A DNA stretch of 30,949 nt from positions 1 to 30,949 of the forward strand of contig DAIDKY010000002.1 of assembly GCA_027449805.1 (NCBI GenBank). Direction: 5' to 3'. The notes beneath the pieces are model-generated. The model made no database searches. It saw only the letters and a list, made by a program, of their open reading frames with translations, and was not told the DNA's origin. Positions 8,901 through 14,776 of this stretch are shown here, one piece after another. This stretch comes from a bacterium (GTDB lineage: Bacteria > Patescibacteriota > Saccharimonadia > UBA4664). Both the position numbers and the translations under genes were made by a program. Position 1 is the first letter of the stretch. Every line of letters starts with the position of its first letter.

Positions 8901-9964
8901 ACATGGGACCTCTAACCATATCGACGGCAACGACCGGCGGAACCTTGCCGCTGAGCACCACCTATTACTACGAGGTAACGGCGCTTAATAGTACTGGCGA
9001 ATCACTGGCTTCGCCCGAAGCCTCGATAACCACGGGTAGCTCGACGAGCACCAATGCCAATACGATTACCTGGGCTGCTGTGACCGGTGCGACGAGCTAT
9101 CGGGTCTACCGCGGCACGGCTGCCGGGGGCGAGAACACCTATTACACGACTGCCACCACTAGCTATACCGATACGGCAACGACCGGCGGGACGAGCGCCA
9201 CGCCGCCAACGATCAATAGTAGTTATGCCGATCGTATCTCGGCCTCCGGCAGCGTCTTCCAGACAACCACCAACTCGGCTAACGGTTTCCAGGTCCAAAA
9301 TGCCGCTGCCAACACCGACTTTAATGTAAATACCTCGACCAATACGGTAACCGTTCAGGGCGGCGCATCGCAGTCAGCCGACATTCTCGACGTCAGTCAG
9401 ACCGGGGGTATCGTCGCACTAAAAGTCACCAGCACCGGTACAGTATCCGTGACGACCGGATCGACCACGGCCTTTAGTGTGACGAACGGCTCCACTACTA
9501 CCGTATTAAATGTTGATTCAACTAACCTAAAGGTCCAGCTGGCTTCCGGGGCGAACCTCGAGTTCCTCGGCACCGGCAATACTACCAATGCTATAACCAA
9601 GAAGTTTATCTGTACGGTTGCCTGTGCGGCGGGAGACGTCGTTACCATCGATACCGCCAACCCTGGGCAGGTGACGGAGCTGGGGACAGCCAACAGCGCC
9701 TTGGTCGCCGGCGTGGTCGTGACCGGAGCTTCCGCCGGAGGCACGGCCGAGGTTGCTATATCGGGGGTCGTGCAGGCCAACATGGCGACAGCCCCAGCGG
9801 TCAATACGGGTGATCTCTTGATCACCTCCGGTACGGCCGGACTGGGCGAAGACGCCACGGTTAACAGTGTTACCCCGGCAACCGGAGCAGTCTTCGGTAA
9901 AGCAATGTCGGCCAAGGCCGCAACTACCAGCGGCCAGGTCTGGGTCTTGCTCAAGAGCGGTTAA
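2936..9964 (+). CDS. giant modular cell-surface protein (fibre-like repeats, LVIVD propellers, kelch-like block, FN3-like domain)
   Basis: One open frame of 2342 residues fills almost a quarter of the window. A Pro-rich cytosolic head (1-97) precedes a single transmembrane segment at about 98-120, so nearly everything else is outside. Then come Gly/Thr/Ser-rich fibre-like repeats to about 815, with GNGTGYALNTL-type units and two copies of a GSC-SC-ANLSNLA module ending LGSS, reminiscent of phage tail fibres. An LVIVD beta-propeller block (LQVIDISNP every ~43 residues) spans about 815-1110. Kelch-like ILGGG/VVGGY repeats span 1190-1520, and a second LVIVD block spans 1598-1895. An FN3-like domain is at 1995-2085, and FQVQNA modules lead into a C-terminal beta domain at 2218-2342. 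A role in adhesion or host contact is inferred. The GTG start is the first in-frame start and follows a good promoter. The centre is clearly AT-richer than both ends. Confidence 0.85.
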   Translation: MKTISLGEGVFLLDQGETQINPPVPDGVVDSPDAASSVPVMLKTAQSIASGTPTIPVTAPVATTGVTGGSVVPTSPGQAPLPAPPPRRFRIGKVASKVGILGLLLILFTGGVVGVVAAYGHALTTNHTSSAANITANYTAATIPLSDLAKLGDVSVDNTGSLSINGLLRVNSSEIFSPTTQPTSAQPGQLYYDSSTNTLRYYNGQAYVDVLGANQKTTINNASGNFTLGNGLALNGNQLSATAQQGVISLQGQTGAVTLTDGGGISITGTTITNTGITSIGGVTGNINVGAGLSIGGGTLVNTGVATLTTSSQSLTITKDASNNYVISEVTSGVGGVVTLGPSTPQDDPSNNPSISINKTGSGNLIQLSTGVSAVNKFVVDSAGVITQGTIDASQVSGTLGVGSGGTGLQTAPTAGQLLIGNGTGYALNTLTGGSGISIDSTSTPGHITISAPSSGSCSSCASANLSNLASVAINTTLLPGAAGGVNLGSSTLPFGQLSLSGSSLSPSINNFLITGTSTHGTDTITLPDNTGTIAVAATGPLSLDSTTGILSCSTCLTGGGSGGTGGTAVTSLDGFTGPVTIQGSGGLSVGNVSGQITLSLPSNLVNTVNGGSGTIIIQGSGTNNTTSVLADSTTTPGTTYITISDATSTTKGLASFSSTDLTVTNGNVDTIQGISTTASPTFNSLSLTTALGVGNGGTGLNSVAQNGQILIGNGAGYTLNTLSAGSGVSITNTAGAISISVPSAGSCASCANQSLSDLAGVAINTSLTPASNGAIDLGSSTYAFRNGYLAGTMQIGLQGTPTGQLYVSGKVPTSVLGTVNLSSGPTSTAISGSYAYVTSAYGNNLQVIDISNPSSPAIVGSVATGNFPVSVAVSGHYAYIVNLNSNTLQVIDISDPTSPVMVATIATGTSPRSIAVSGRYAYVANFTSNSLQVIDISNPIYPNVVGSVAIGSNTRSIAVSGRYAYLANYGSNTMQVIDVSNPASPTVVGTVTTQTNPDSVAVSGRYAYVVNYGSNSLQVIDISNPTNPYVKSSVNSDGANPNTVIVSGNNAYVLNYNSFLLSTFNISNPTNPIYLGSFSAIYYPSSLAVSGRYAYATGTYFNQLQTFDLGGTYSQNLQAGSTETGSLQVDNTALISGSADIAGGATIGQSLAVSGDVGVNGNLQVNFGGSPTFSVSSNNVNVGTGQMYGSVYNTKTNISQVSGSYGAAMTSLNTTNGNYIYILGGGDNTISYGQQNSDGSIISWTTSPALPVSLYGAMVTIDPNYGYIYVVGGYTSMASGTNAQAAIYYAPINLTTGFIGSWTTAAKGLITGVGLGGAYASNGVLTVFGGATQTSGAGCSVYGSFCLAPTAGTEVSTVQYTKLTTGAPGSWNTTTPLPQPLANFTFSPYWQFGVGSYIYINGGVNSTNTSVGSNYSTLRNVTDGTVGAWTINNGSVTNSTPGGTVYCSTGLNSGQCTGSPIFFSTNSSLGVAYTTSNPPNGGWITTGAPALLPSSMTAIGGYLYGLSTWSFNSPNIMSLGYGSISTSTTSLSVSNTIISASMVTGTAAVKSLSNTTSAFQVQNASGADTLSVDTLNNRVNVGATGTPTGQLYISGTVPTGATGSVTTGSQPYSVAVSGSYSYVVNHASNTLQVIDISNPSNPTVVGSVGTSSTPNSVAVSGQYAYVGEASALQVIDISNPSNPTVIGSLGIGFPIARSISISGRYLFGLGAAAMRVVDISNPSNPVLIKNVTVSGSPDALTVYGRYAYVVGGSSPGYLQIIDISNPTNPTVVSTLSVGGFNYSVTVSGRYAYVVGSYFSNALIVIDISNPTNPTQVGSTSINSYPYSVALSGSFAYVVNTSGTVQVIDISNPTSPTAIGQSTAISSSSDLYGIAISGRYAYVVDYGLNALRVFDLGGAYSQSLQAGSTQTGSLMVGTNASVTGDASIQGGLSVGRSLQVSGDFANSGSALFQNTTNSAVALQVKTTSGLSTFNIDNTNQNVGISGLSNMGPLTISTATTGGTLPLSTTYYYEVTALNSTGESLASPEASITTGSSTSTNANTITWAAVTGATSYRVYRGTAAGGENTYYTTATTSYTDTATTGGTSATPPTINSSYADRISASGSVFQTTTNSANGFQVQNAAANTDFNVNTSTNTVTVQGGASQSADILDVSQTGGIVALKVTSTGTVSVTTGSTTAFSVTNGSTTTVLNVDSTNLKVQLASGANLEFLGTGNTTNAITKKFICTVACAAGDVVTIDTANPGQVTELGTANSALVAGVVVTGASAGGTAEVAISGVVQANMATAPAVNTGDLLITSGTAGLGEDATVNSVTPATGAVFGKAMSAKAATTSGQVWVLLKSG
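5681..6223 (+). repeat. near-identical DNA cores of the LVIVD repeat unit (block 1)
   Basis: The 24-nt stretch beginning GCCGTCTCCGGCCGCTATGC occurs at 5681, 5810, 5939 (one mismatch) and 6200. Spacing is 129, 129 and 261 nt, that is one repeat unit of 43 codons (two units plus a codon for the last gap). It encodes AVSGRYAY. Identity at synonymous positions is far higher than in the rest of each unit. A related core recurs near 8557 in block 2. Confidence 0.85.
7827..7986 (+). repeat. 37-nt exact direct repeat in LVIVD block 2
   Basis: A 37-nt sequence beginning CCCTTCAAGTCATCGACATC is present at 7827-7863 and again at 7950-7986, 123 nt (41 codons) apart. It encodes LQVIDISNPSNP. Exact identity over 37 nt indicates recent duplication or gene conversion between propeller blades. 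Confidence 0.85.
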
Positions 9965-9983
9965 CAAACACCCTAAAATCAGA

Positions 9984-9989
9984 TAGAGT
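9984..9989 (+). promoter_or_regulatory. -10 box of a leaderless promoter
   Basis: TAGAGT ends 7 nt before the ATG at 9996, matching the geometry at 11-16 and 1006-1011. TAAAAT at 9974-9979 is an alternative -10 box that would give a leader of about 10 nt. Confidence 0.4.
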
Positions 9990-9995
9990 AGAAAC

Positions 9996-10379
9996 ATGCA
10001 TCAAACCATTACCGCAACAACCGCCGCCGCGCTCGAAAACACCGTTACGGCACTCTTGGCAGACAAGCTCGAGAATTCCAGCGCACCGGAAGTCACCAGC
10101 AAGTACATGACTTCTAATAATCACTTGATTTACTTGACCTTGTCTAACGCGACAGGTGCGGACGTAGCTAAGTTACGCATCCGGGTTATTGAACGCGTTC
10201 AAGAAGGTGTACAGGAGGTCAGTTACGTGCTGTATGGCGATCATCGCCTAGAGTCGACGCAGAACGCAATGGTCTTTGGTAACGGTGATAGCGCCACTCA
10301 GAGCAACGCTCCGGCCGCCGTCGACGAGGCAAACGCACAGGCGCTCGTTAAGTTAATCAGTACGCTGACTAACTCTTAG
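9996..10379 (+). CDS. small cytosolic hypothetical protein
   Basis: This 127-residue protein has no signal peptide or membrane segment, and I do not recognise it. The middle (about residues 40-90: IYLTLSNATGADVAKLRIRVIERV, then VSYVLYGDH) looks like alternating strands and a helix, and the C-terminal third is Ala/Asn-rich and probably helical. It starts 31 nt after the giant surface gene and may be co-transcribed with it, although a leaderless-type -10 box also lies upstream. Its last 11 nt overlap the 3' end of the convergent receiver gene. Function is unknown. Confidence 0.65.
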   Translation: MHQTITATTAAALENTVTALLADKLENSSAPEVTSKYMTSNNHLIYLTLSNATGADVAKLRIRVIERVQEGVQEVSYVLYGDHRLESTQNAMVFGNGDSATQSNAPAAVDEANAQALVKLISTLTNS

Positions 10380-10755
10380 CTTTGAGTAGTTTCTGAACTC
10401 GTTCTTCGACCTGGGACGGCGTCATCTCGGCTTTGACGATATAGTCGTCGGCGGATAATTTAATCAGTTTGGTGGCCGTCTCGGCGTCGCCCATATTGGT
10501 CAGGACGATGACCTTGGCCTCGTCTCCTCTAGCTTGATGGCGCAGACTGCTGAGCATATCGAAACCGTCCATATTCGGCATCATCAGATCAAGAAGGATT
10601 ACGTCGGGCTTAAAGCGATTGATTAGCTGTAGGCCGGTGATACCGTCGCCGGCTGTCTCTACCTCGTAGCCAGACTGAGTAAACTTTGTCTTGTACATTT
10701 GTACGATCGAGACGTCGTCTTCGATGATTGCAACTTTTACTTTCGCGGCTGACAT
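10369..10755 (-). CDS. stand-alone response-regulator receiver (CheY-like)
   Basis: The 128-residue protein is one complete receiver domain. The acidic pair is D13-D14, the phosphoacceptor is D56 in DVILLDLMMPNMDGF, the conserved Thr is T86 in VIVLTN, and the Lys is K108 in DYIVKAE. All signalling residues are intact and there is no output domain, so it would act by protein-protein contact. No histidine kinase is encoded in the window. It lies 37 nt downstream of the membrane-protein gene 10793-11296 on the same strand, suggesting an operon. AGGA lies 6 nt before its ATG. The 3' end overlaps the convergent gene by 11 nt. Confidence 0.93.
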   Translation of the reverse strand: MSAAKVKVAIIEDDVSIVQMYKTKFTQSGYEVETAGDGITGLQLINRFKPDVILLDLMMPNMDGFDMLSSLRHQARGDEAKVIVLTNMGDAETATKLIKLSADDYIVKAEMTPSQVEERVQKLLKAKS

Positions 10756-10792
10756 TGTTTCCTACTACCCCCGTAATTCGTTTAATCTATGG

Positions 10793-11296
10793 TTATTTTT
10801 TTGCCTGGTAGTTATTGATGGCCTGGACGACCTTGCCGCTCGACTTGAGGTTTTCCCAGAAGAGGACCTGGCTGCGGCTGATGAACATCTCATCCTCGGG
10901 AGCATGAAGCTCATTCCCGAGTTTTGCCAGTGATACTTGTTGATTAGCCGTAGAACTTGAGTTGCTTGGCTGAACTGATGTCTGAGAACCACCGTTGTTT
11001 ACTTGGAGGTAGAAGATATCGGTCAGTTTAACGTAGTCTCCACTAGTATGGGTCAACTTGCCAAAGTAAACCTGGCCGTTGGTAAGAAATACGGCTTGGA
11101 ACTCGTTGTGTTTTACGGAATTATCGGCCGATATTGCCGAGACAGCCTTTGACGTAAAGAAGACTACGCCGAATAGGGCGAGAATAATCAAGAGGATGAT
11201 TAGGATCCTCATCATCAGGCGGCCGTTGGCCGTGGCAGCAAAGCCTTTGTAGCCAGGAATAATATCTTGGTTGGACGGTCGACGTGGTTCTATCAC
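10793..11296 (-). CDS. single-pass membrane protein of unknown function
   Basis: The 167-residue product has a basic cytosolic N-terminus of about 28 residues, one hydrophobic helix at about 29-50 (MRILIILLIILALFGVVFF) and an exported domain. The exported part has a beta-like stretch (FQAVFLTNGQVYFGKLTH, then VKLTDIFYLQV), a Ser/Gln/Asn-rich linker and a conserved-looking end with HAPEDEMFISRSQVLFWENL. I associate this architecture with CPR proteins of unknown role but cannot name a family. The GTG at 11296 is the longest start; an internal ATG just before the membrane helix is possible. It is upstream of, and probably co-transcribed with, the receiver gene, and diverges from the ATP synthase operon. 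Confidence 0.75.
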   Translation of the reverse strand: MIEPRRPSNQDIIPGYKGFAATANGRLMMRILIILLIILALFGVVFFTSKAVSAISADNSVKHNEFQAVFLTNGQVYFGKLTHTSGDYVKLTDIFYLQVNNGGSQTSVQPSNSSSTANQQVSLAKLGNELHAPEDEMFISRSQVLFWENLKSSGKVVQAINNYQAKK

Positions 11297-11412
11297 AAAG
11301 CTTACCTATCATTAACAATTAGTCTTATGGTAAAGGTAATGGAGTACCTTGTCTAGTCTAGATAAACGTAACCACCTTGCTCTATAAGGCCGTTCGTAAT
11401 AGCATAATAACT

Positions 11413-12015
11413 ATGTATCTGTACGTTGGGGTCGGTCTCATTTTTGTTAGTGTGTTGTATCTAGTCTACGCGGTTAACCGCCAGGCCAGTCTTGCGCAGT
11501 CGAGTTCGGACAAGACCAAAACTCATAACGGTCCGACTGCTCCCGAGCTGCTTTCGACAGCGCAGGTAGCGGAGCTAGAGGCCAAGTTAAAACAAGCCTA
11601 TGAGCACCAGATCGAGACGGCCAGCGCTCATTTGGGAGAAGAACTAAAAGCGACTTCGGCGCGCTTGAACGAACAGGTCGTCAGACTGACAACCAATGTA
11701 ATCGAGGCAGAGCTCGAGGGCTATCAAAAGACACTGGAAGAGGTTAGGAAGGTCTCCAACGAAACAATGAAACAGCTTTACCATTCCGTTGAGGAGCAGC
11801 GGGTCGAGCTGCGCAAAACAATGGAACAGGAGCTGGCCGAGGAGCGCCAGCAGCTCATTTCTAGATTTGACACTAGGATGGGGGAGATCGTCGCCTCATA
11901 TATTACCGAAAGTCTCGGCGGCGGGGTGGATCTTGGCTCGCAGATGACCTACATCACCGAGACGTTGGATGCCAATAAGGCGGCCTTAAAGAAGAATCTA
12001 TCGAGTGGCCTTTAA
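11413..12015 (+). CDS. atpF: ATP synthase F0 subunit b (stator)
   Basis: The predicted protein has one N-terminal transmembrane helix (MYLYVGVGLIFVSVLYLVYAV) followed by a long charged coiled coil of about 140 residues, the classic b-subunit stator layout. It heads the run b-delta-alpha-gamma-beta-epsilon. The frame can be extended to a TTG at 11377, but that adds a basic stretch (YKAVRN) before the helix. By the positive-inside rule this would push the coiled coil outside, whereas subunit b needs N-out and C-in, so the ATG at 11413 is preferred. No clear Shine-Dalgarno precedes either start. Sequence similarity to textbook b subunits is low; the call rests on architecture and position. Confidence 0.8.
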   Translation: MYLYVGVGLIFVSVLYLVYAVNRQASLAQSSSDKTKTHNGPTAPELLSTAQVAELEAKLKQAYEHQIETASAHLGEELKATSARLNEQVVRLTTNVIEAELEGYQKTLEEVRKVSNETMKQLYHSVEEQRVELRKTMEQELAEERQQLISRFDTRMGEIVASYITESLGGGVDLGSQMTYITETLDANKAALKKNLSSGL

Positions 12016-12484
12016 TCTTCCTTCTGACATTACCACTCCCCAGGTCTTTGAGGCTGTTCAATTCGAGCTGGAACGTCTGCGCGACTGGTTAAGCAATAGC
12101 GCGGTAAAATGTAAGGTTGGAGCAAAGCCCGTTCATGAACCGAGTTGTTCGCCCGAGACCAAACAACTGCTCGATAGTTGGTTGGGGGACAAGGCTCCAA
12201 GTGTGACTCAGCTGACAGCATTAATTGAAGAGCTAAGGAAGCTTAAGCCGGTAACGGTACATATCGTTTTGGCAGCGTTGCCAGGGGACGACTTGAAACA
12301 GACGCTCGTCGATTGGTTTCGGACTAATTGTCGTCCGGACGTTTTGGTTGGATTTAGTGCCGATCGAACCATCGGCGGGGGAATCATTGTCCGCACGCCT
12401 AACCGCATTTTTGATTATTCCTTCCGCGAGCGTCTCGCCCAAGGGCGGGCTAATATACCGGAGTTGGTGCGCAATGTCGGATAA
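12005..12484 (+). CDS. atpH: ATP synthase F1 subunit delta (short form)
   Basis: The C-terminal half is recognisable as delta: VTVHIVLAALP, then a helix, then ADRTIGGGIIVRTPNRIFDYSFRERL, corresponding to the family pattern of an Ile-Gly-Gly strand followed by D-x-S-x-R-x-R-L. Delta links the b stalk to the top of the alpha3beta3 head. At 159 residues it is shorter than the usual ~175-185, and the N-terminal helical domain that binds alpha is reduced or very divergent. The GTG at 12005 overlaps the end of atpF by 11 nt, and the gene's end overlaps atpA by 11 nt, which implies translational coupling. Confidence 0.85.
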   Translation: MAFNLPSDITTPQVFEAVQFELERLRDWLSNSAVKCKVGAKPVHEPSCSPETKQLLDSWLGDKAPSVTQLTALIEELRKLKPVTVHIVLAALPGDDLKQTLVDWFRTNCRPDVLVGFSADRTIGGGIIVRTPNRIFDYSFRERLAQGRANIPELVRNVG

Positions 12485-13946
12485 CCCTCGTTTTGCAAAA
12501 CTTGTTGCCGGCGGCAAGCCTACCGGCGAGGTGATCGCGGTGAATCGTTTCCTTACGACCGTTCGTGGGCTGGGGGAGATCGGCGTTAACGCTTTGGTCT
12601 ACTTTGAGAACGGTCATACGGGCATGGTGCGCGAGGTGAGAGCCGAAGAGACGGTGGTATTGAATCTGTCGTCCGAGTCTATGCCCATCGGCACCTTGGC
12701 GGTGCTCGATAGCGACGAGCTTACTACGGGGGTCGGCGAAACCTTAGTGGGGCGAGTCCTGTCGGTAACGGGGGAGCCGCTCGACGGCAAGGGCCCGCTA
12801 CATCTTAAAGAACGCGTCCCGGTTTTTGCGGCCGCCCCGCCGATTGTTGATCGCCTCGAGCTCAATGATCCGCTGCCGACCGGAGTTGCCATCGTCGACT
12901 CACTGTTTCCTTTTGCGCTTGGTCAGCGCATGGCCATTCTCGGTGACGGCAAGACGGGCAAAAGTGCTTTTATGAGCCAACTAACGTTGTCGCAGAAGGG
13001 CAGCGGGCGGATCGTTATTCATGTTTTGATCGCCAAGAAGCCGGTCGACGTCGATCATCTATTGGCCAGGCTGACTTCAACGAAAGCCTTGGATTATTGT
13101 ATTGTTTTGGTTGCCAGTACCGCTGACGCTCTACCTCAATCCTACCTTGCCCCGTATGTCGGTGCGGCGATTGGTGAGTATTTCTGGAATAACGGCCACG
13201 ACGTGGTAGTAATTTATGATGATCTTACTTCTCACGCCAAACTTTATCGCGAGATGTCGCTCTTGCTCGAGGTTTCTCCCGGCCGCGATTCTTATCCGGG
13301 TGATATGTTCTACGCTCACTCGTCTCTGCTCGAACGGGCCGGCAGGCTTAAGTCAAATAAGGCGACGCTCTCGGCGATGGCCGTCGTTTTGACTCCCGGC
13401 GATGATATTACGGCCCATCTGCCAACCGACATTATGAGTATTACCGACGGCCAGGTCATCTTTGACGCCAGTACCTTCCGTCAGGGCGTTCGCCCGGCGG
13501 TTAACACCGGTTTGTCGGTTACCCGTGTCGGCGGCAAGACTCAGACCGCGCGGCAGCAGAAGCTGACCAGCAGTTTGTTTAGTGCGATCGCGGCTTACCG
13601 CCAGGCTTTGGAGTTTTCACGTTTCGGCTCGCAGCTGGCACCGGATGCGCAGGCTGATTTAGATCTGGGCAAGAGGATCTACGACGCTTTAAAACAACCT
13701 CCGGACGTGATCTACACGCCGATCCAGCAGTTGCTTATCTTGGAGACTGTCATCAAGACCGAAGGCAAGATTCCGATCAATGTTGAGGCTCTAAAGCAGC
13801 AGGTTATGCAGATGCCTAACCCGGCCAGTGATGACGCTTCGATCGATTCGACGATCAGTCAGCTGCTTCAGACCGTTACTATCCATCGTCAGGCCGCCGC
13901 GCCGCAGCCGGTTGCCGCCGCTGCCACAGGGGAGAAACAGCCATGA
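12474..13946 (+). CDS. atpA: ATP synthase F1 subunit alpha
   Basis: The 490-residue product contains the beta-barrel N-domain, the nucleotide-binding domain and the helical C-domain of F1 alpha. The P-loop is GDGKTGKS at 157-164, a variant of the usual GDRQTGKT. The catalytic arginine finger is R351 in LSVTRVGG, matching the family LSVSRVG. Alpha carries the non-catalytic sites and supplies this arginine to beta. The frame is open upstream to 12348, but ATG 12474 starts exactly at the family N-terminus and overlaps atpH only slightly, so the longer start is rejected. It ends in an ATGA overlap with atpG and has an Ala/Pro-rich tail. Confidence 0.97.
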   Translation: MSDNPRFAKLVAGGKPTGEVIAVNRFLTTVRGLGEIGVNALVYFENGHTGMVREVRAEETVVLNLSSESMPIGTLAVLDSDELTTGVGETLVGRVLSVTGEPLDGKGPLHLKERVPVFAAAPPIVDRLELNDPLPTGVAIVDSLFPFALGQRMAILGDGKTGKSAFMSQLTLSQKGSGRIVIHVLIAKKPVDVDHLLARLTSTKALDYCIVLVASTADALPQSYLAPYVGAAIGEYFWNNGHDVVVIYDDLTSHAKLYREMSLLLEVSPGRDSYPGDMFYAHSSLLERAGRLKSNKATLSAMAVVLTPGDDITAHLPTDIMSITDGQVIFDASTFRQGVRPAVNTGLSVTRVGGKTQTARQQKLTSSLFSAIAAYRQALEFSRFGSQLAPDAQADLDLGKRIYDALKQPPDVIYTPIQQLLILETVIKTEGKIPINVEALKQQVMQMPNPASDDASIDSTISQLLQTVTIHRQAAAPQPVAAAATGEKQP

Positions 13947-14776
13947 GATCAAACGGGCTCAAGCAAGAAGTAGATCAGATCGGTACGATTCAAGGTATCA
14001 CCGGCATCTTTAAGAGTATCGCCAGCATGAGAATCGGGCGTATTAAACACAAGGTTGATACTTCTCAAACTTTCTTCGACGAGCTTTGGGCAATCTATTC
14101 TCAGCTTCGGGTCGATGCGTCGATGAAGATCGATATTAGGGGCGTTAAGCGTCAAAAAACTAACGTTTTTCTAGTAGTAACCGGTCAGGGCGGTCTCTCG
14201 GGAGACATCGACGAGAAGATCGTCGCCAGGGTCATGCAGGATTATGATCCCGCGACGACGGATCTCCTCGTTATCGGTTCTCACGGCAAGGCGCTCCTAG
14301 AGCAGAACCACGGCAAAGTAAAACGTATCTTTGAGCTCCCCGATACCGACGACGGCGTCGACGTGGGTCCAATCGTTCAGGAGTTGGCCGGGTACAGTAA
14401 TCCTAGTGTTTACTACCAACGCTATATCTCGCTCTCGATTCAGCAGCCCGACCGGATAAACCTGCTTAATCAGGTTCAGGAATTAGGCAACGAAAACAGC
14501 GATAAAGAATTCATCAGTCCGCGCGACTACATCTTTGAACCGTCGGCGGACGAGGTAGTGTCATATTTAGAATCGATTATGCTAGAGATAGCTCTGGGCC
14601 AGGTAATCCTGGAATCGCGGCTGGCCCACTATGCCTCTCGCTTTAGCGCCATGAGCGCGGCTCACGATAAGGCCAACGAGATGGAGAGTGAATCTCTGCT
14701 CGGGTTTAACCGCGCCAGGCGTCGTGAGAGCGACGAGCGGTTAAAGGAAGTAATTGTAGCGATGAAATTGATATGA
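13943..14776 (+). CDS. atpG: ATP synthase F1 subunit gamma (central rotor shaft)
   Basis: The 277-residue protein starts with the family's N-terminal helix (IQGITGIFKSIASMRIGRI), continues with a Rossmann-like middle (VFLVVTGQGGLSGDIDEKI) and ends with the C-terminal helix (HDKANEMESESLLGFNRARR), the two helices that form the rotating coiled coil. Length is close to the usual ~285. It overlaps atpA by ATGA and its own TGA overlaps the atpD start in the same way, so the four F1 genes form one tightly coupled unit. Confidence 0.95.
   Translation: MRSNGLKQEVDQIGTIQGITGIFKSIASMRIGRIKHKVDTSQTFFDELWAIYSQLRVDASMKIDIRGVKRQKTNVFLVVTGQGGLSGDIDEKIVARVMQDYDPATTDLLVIGSHGKALLEQNHGKVKRIFELPDTDDGVDVGPIVQELAGYSNPSVYYQRYISLSIQQPDRINLLNQVQELGNENSDKEFISPRDYIFEPSADEVVSYLESIMLEIALGQVILESRLAHYASRFSAMSAAHDKANEMESESLLGFNRARRRESDERLKEVIVAMKLI

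Noticed and set aside
12348..12473. Longer N-terminus for atpA.
   Set aside because: This part overlaps atpH in another frame and adds residues not found in alpha subunits. ATG 12474 fits the family start.
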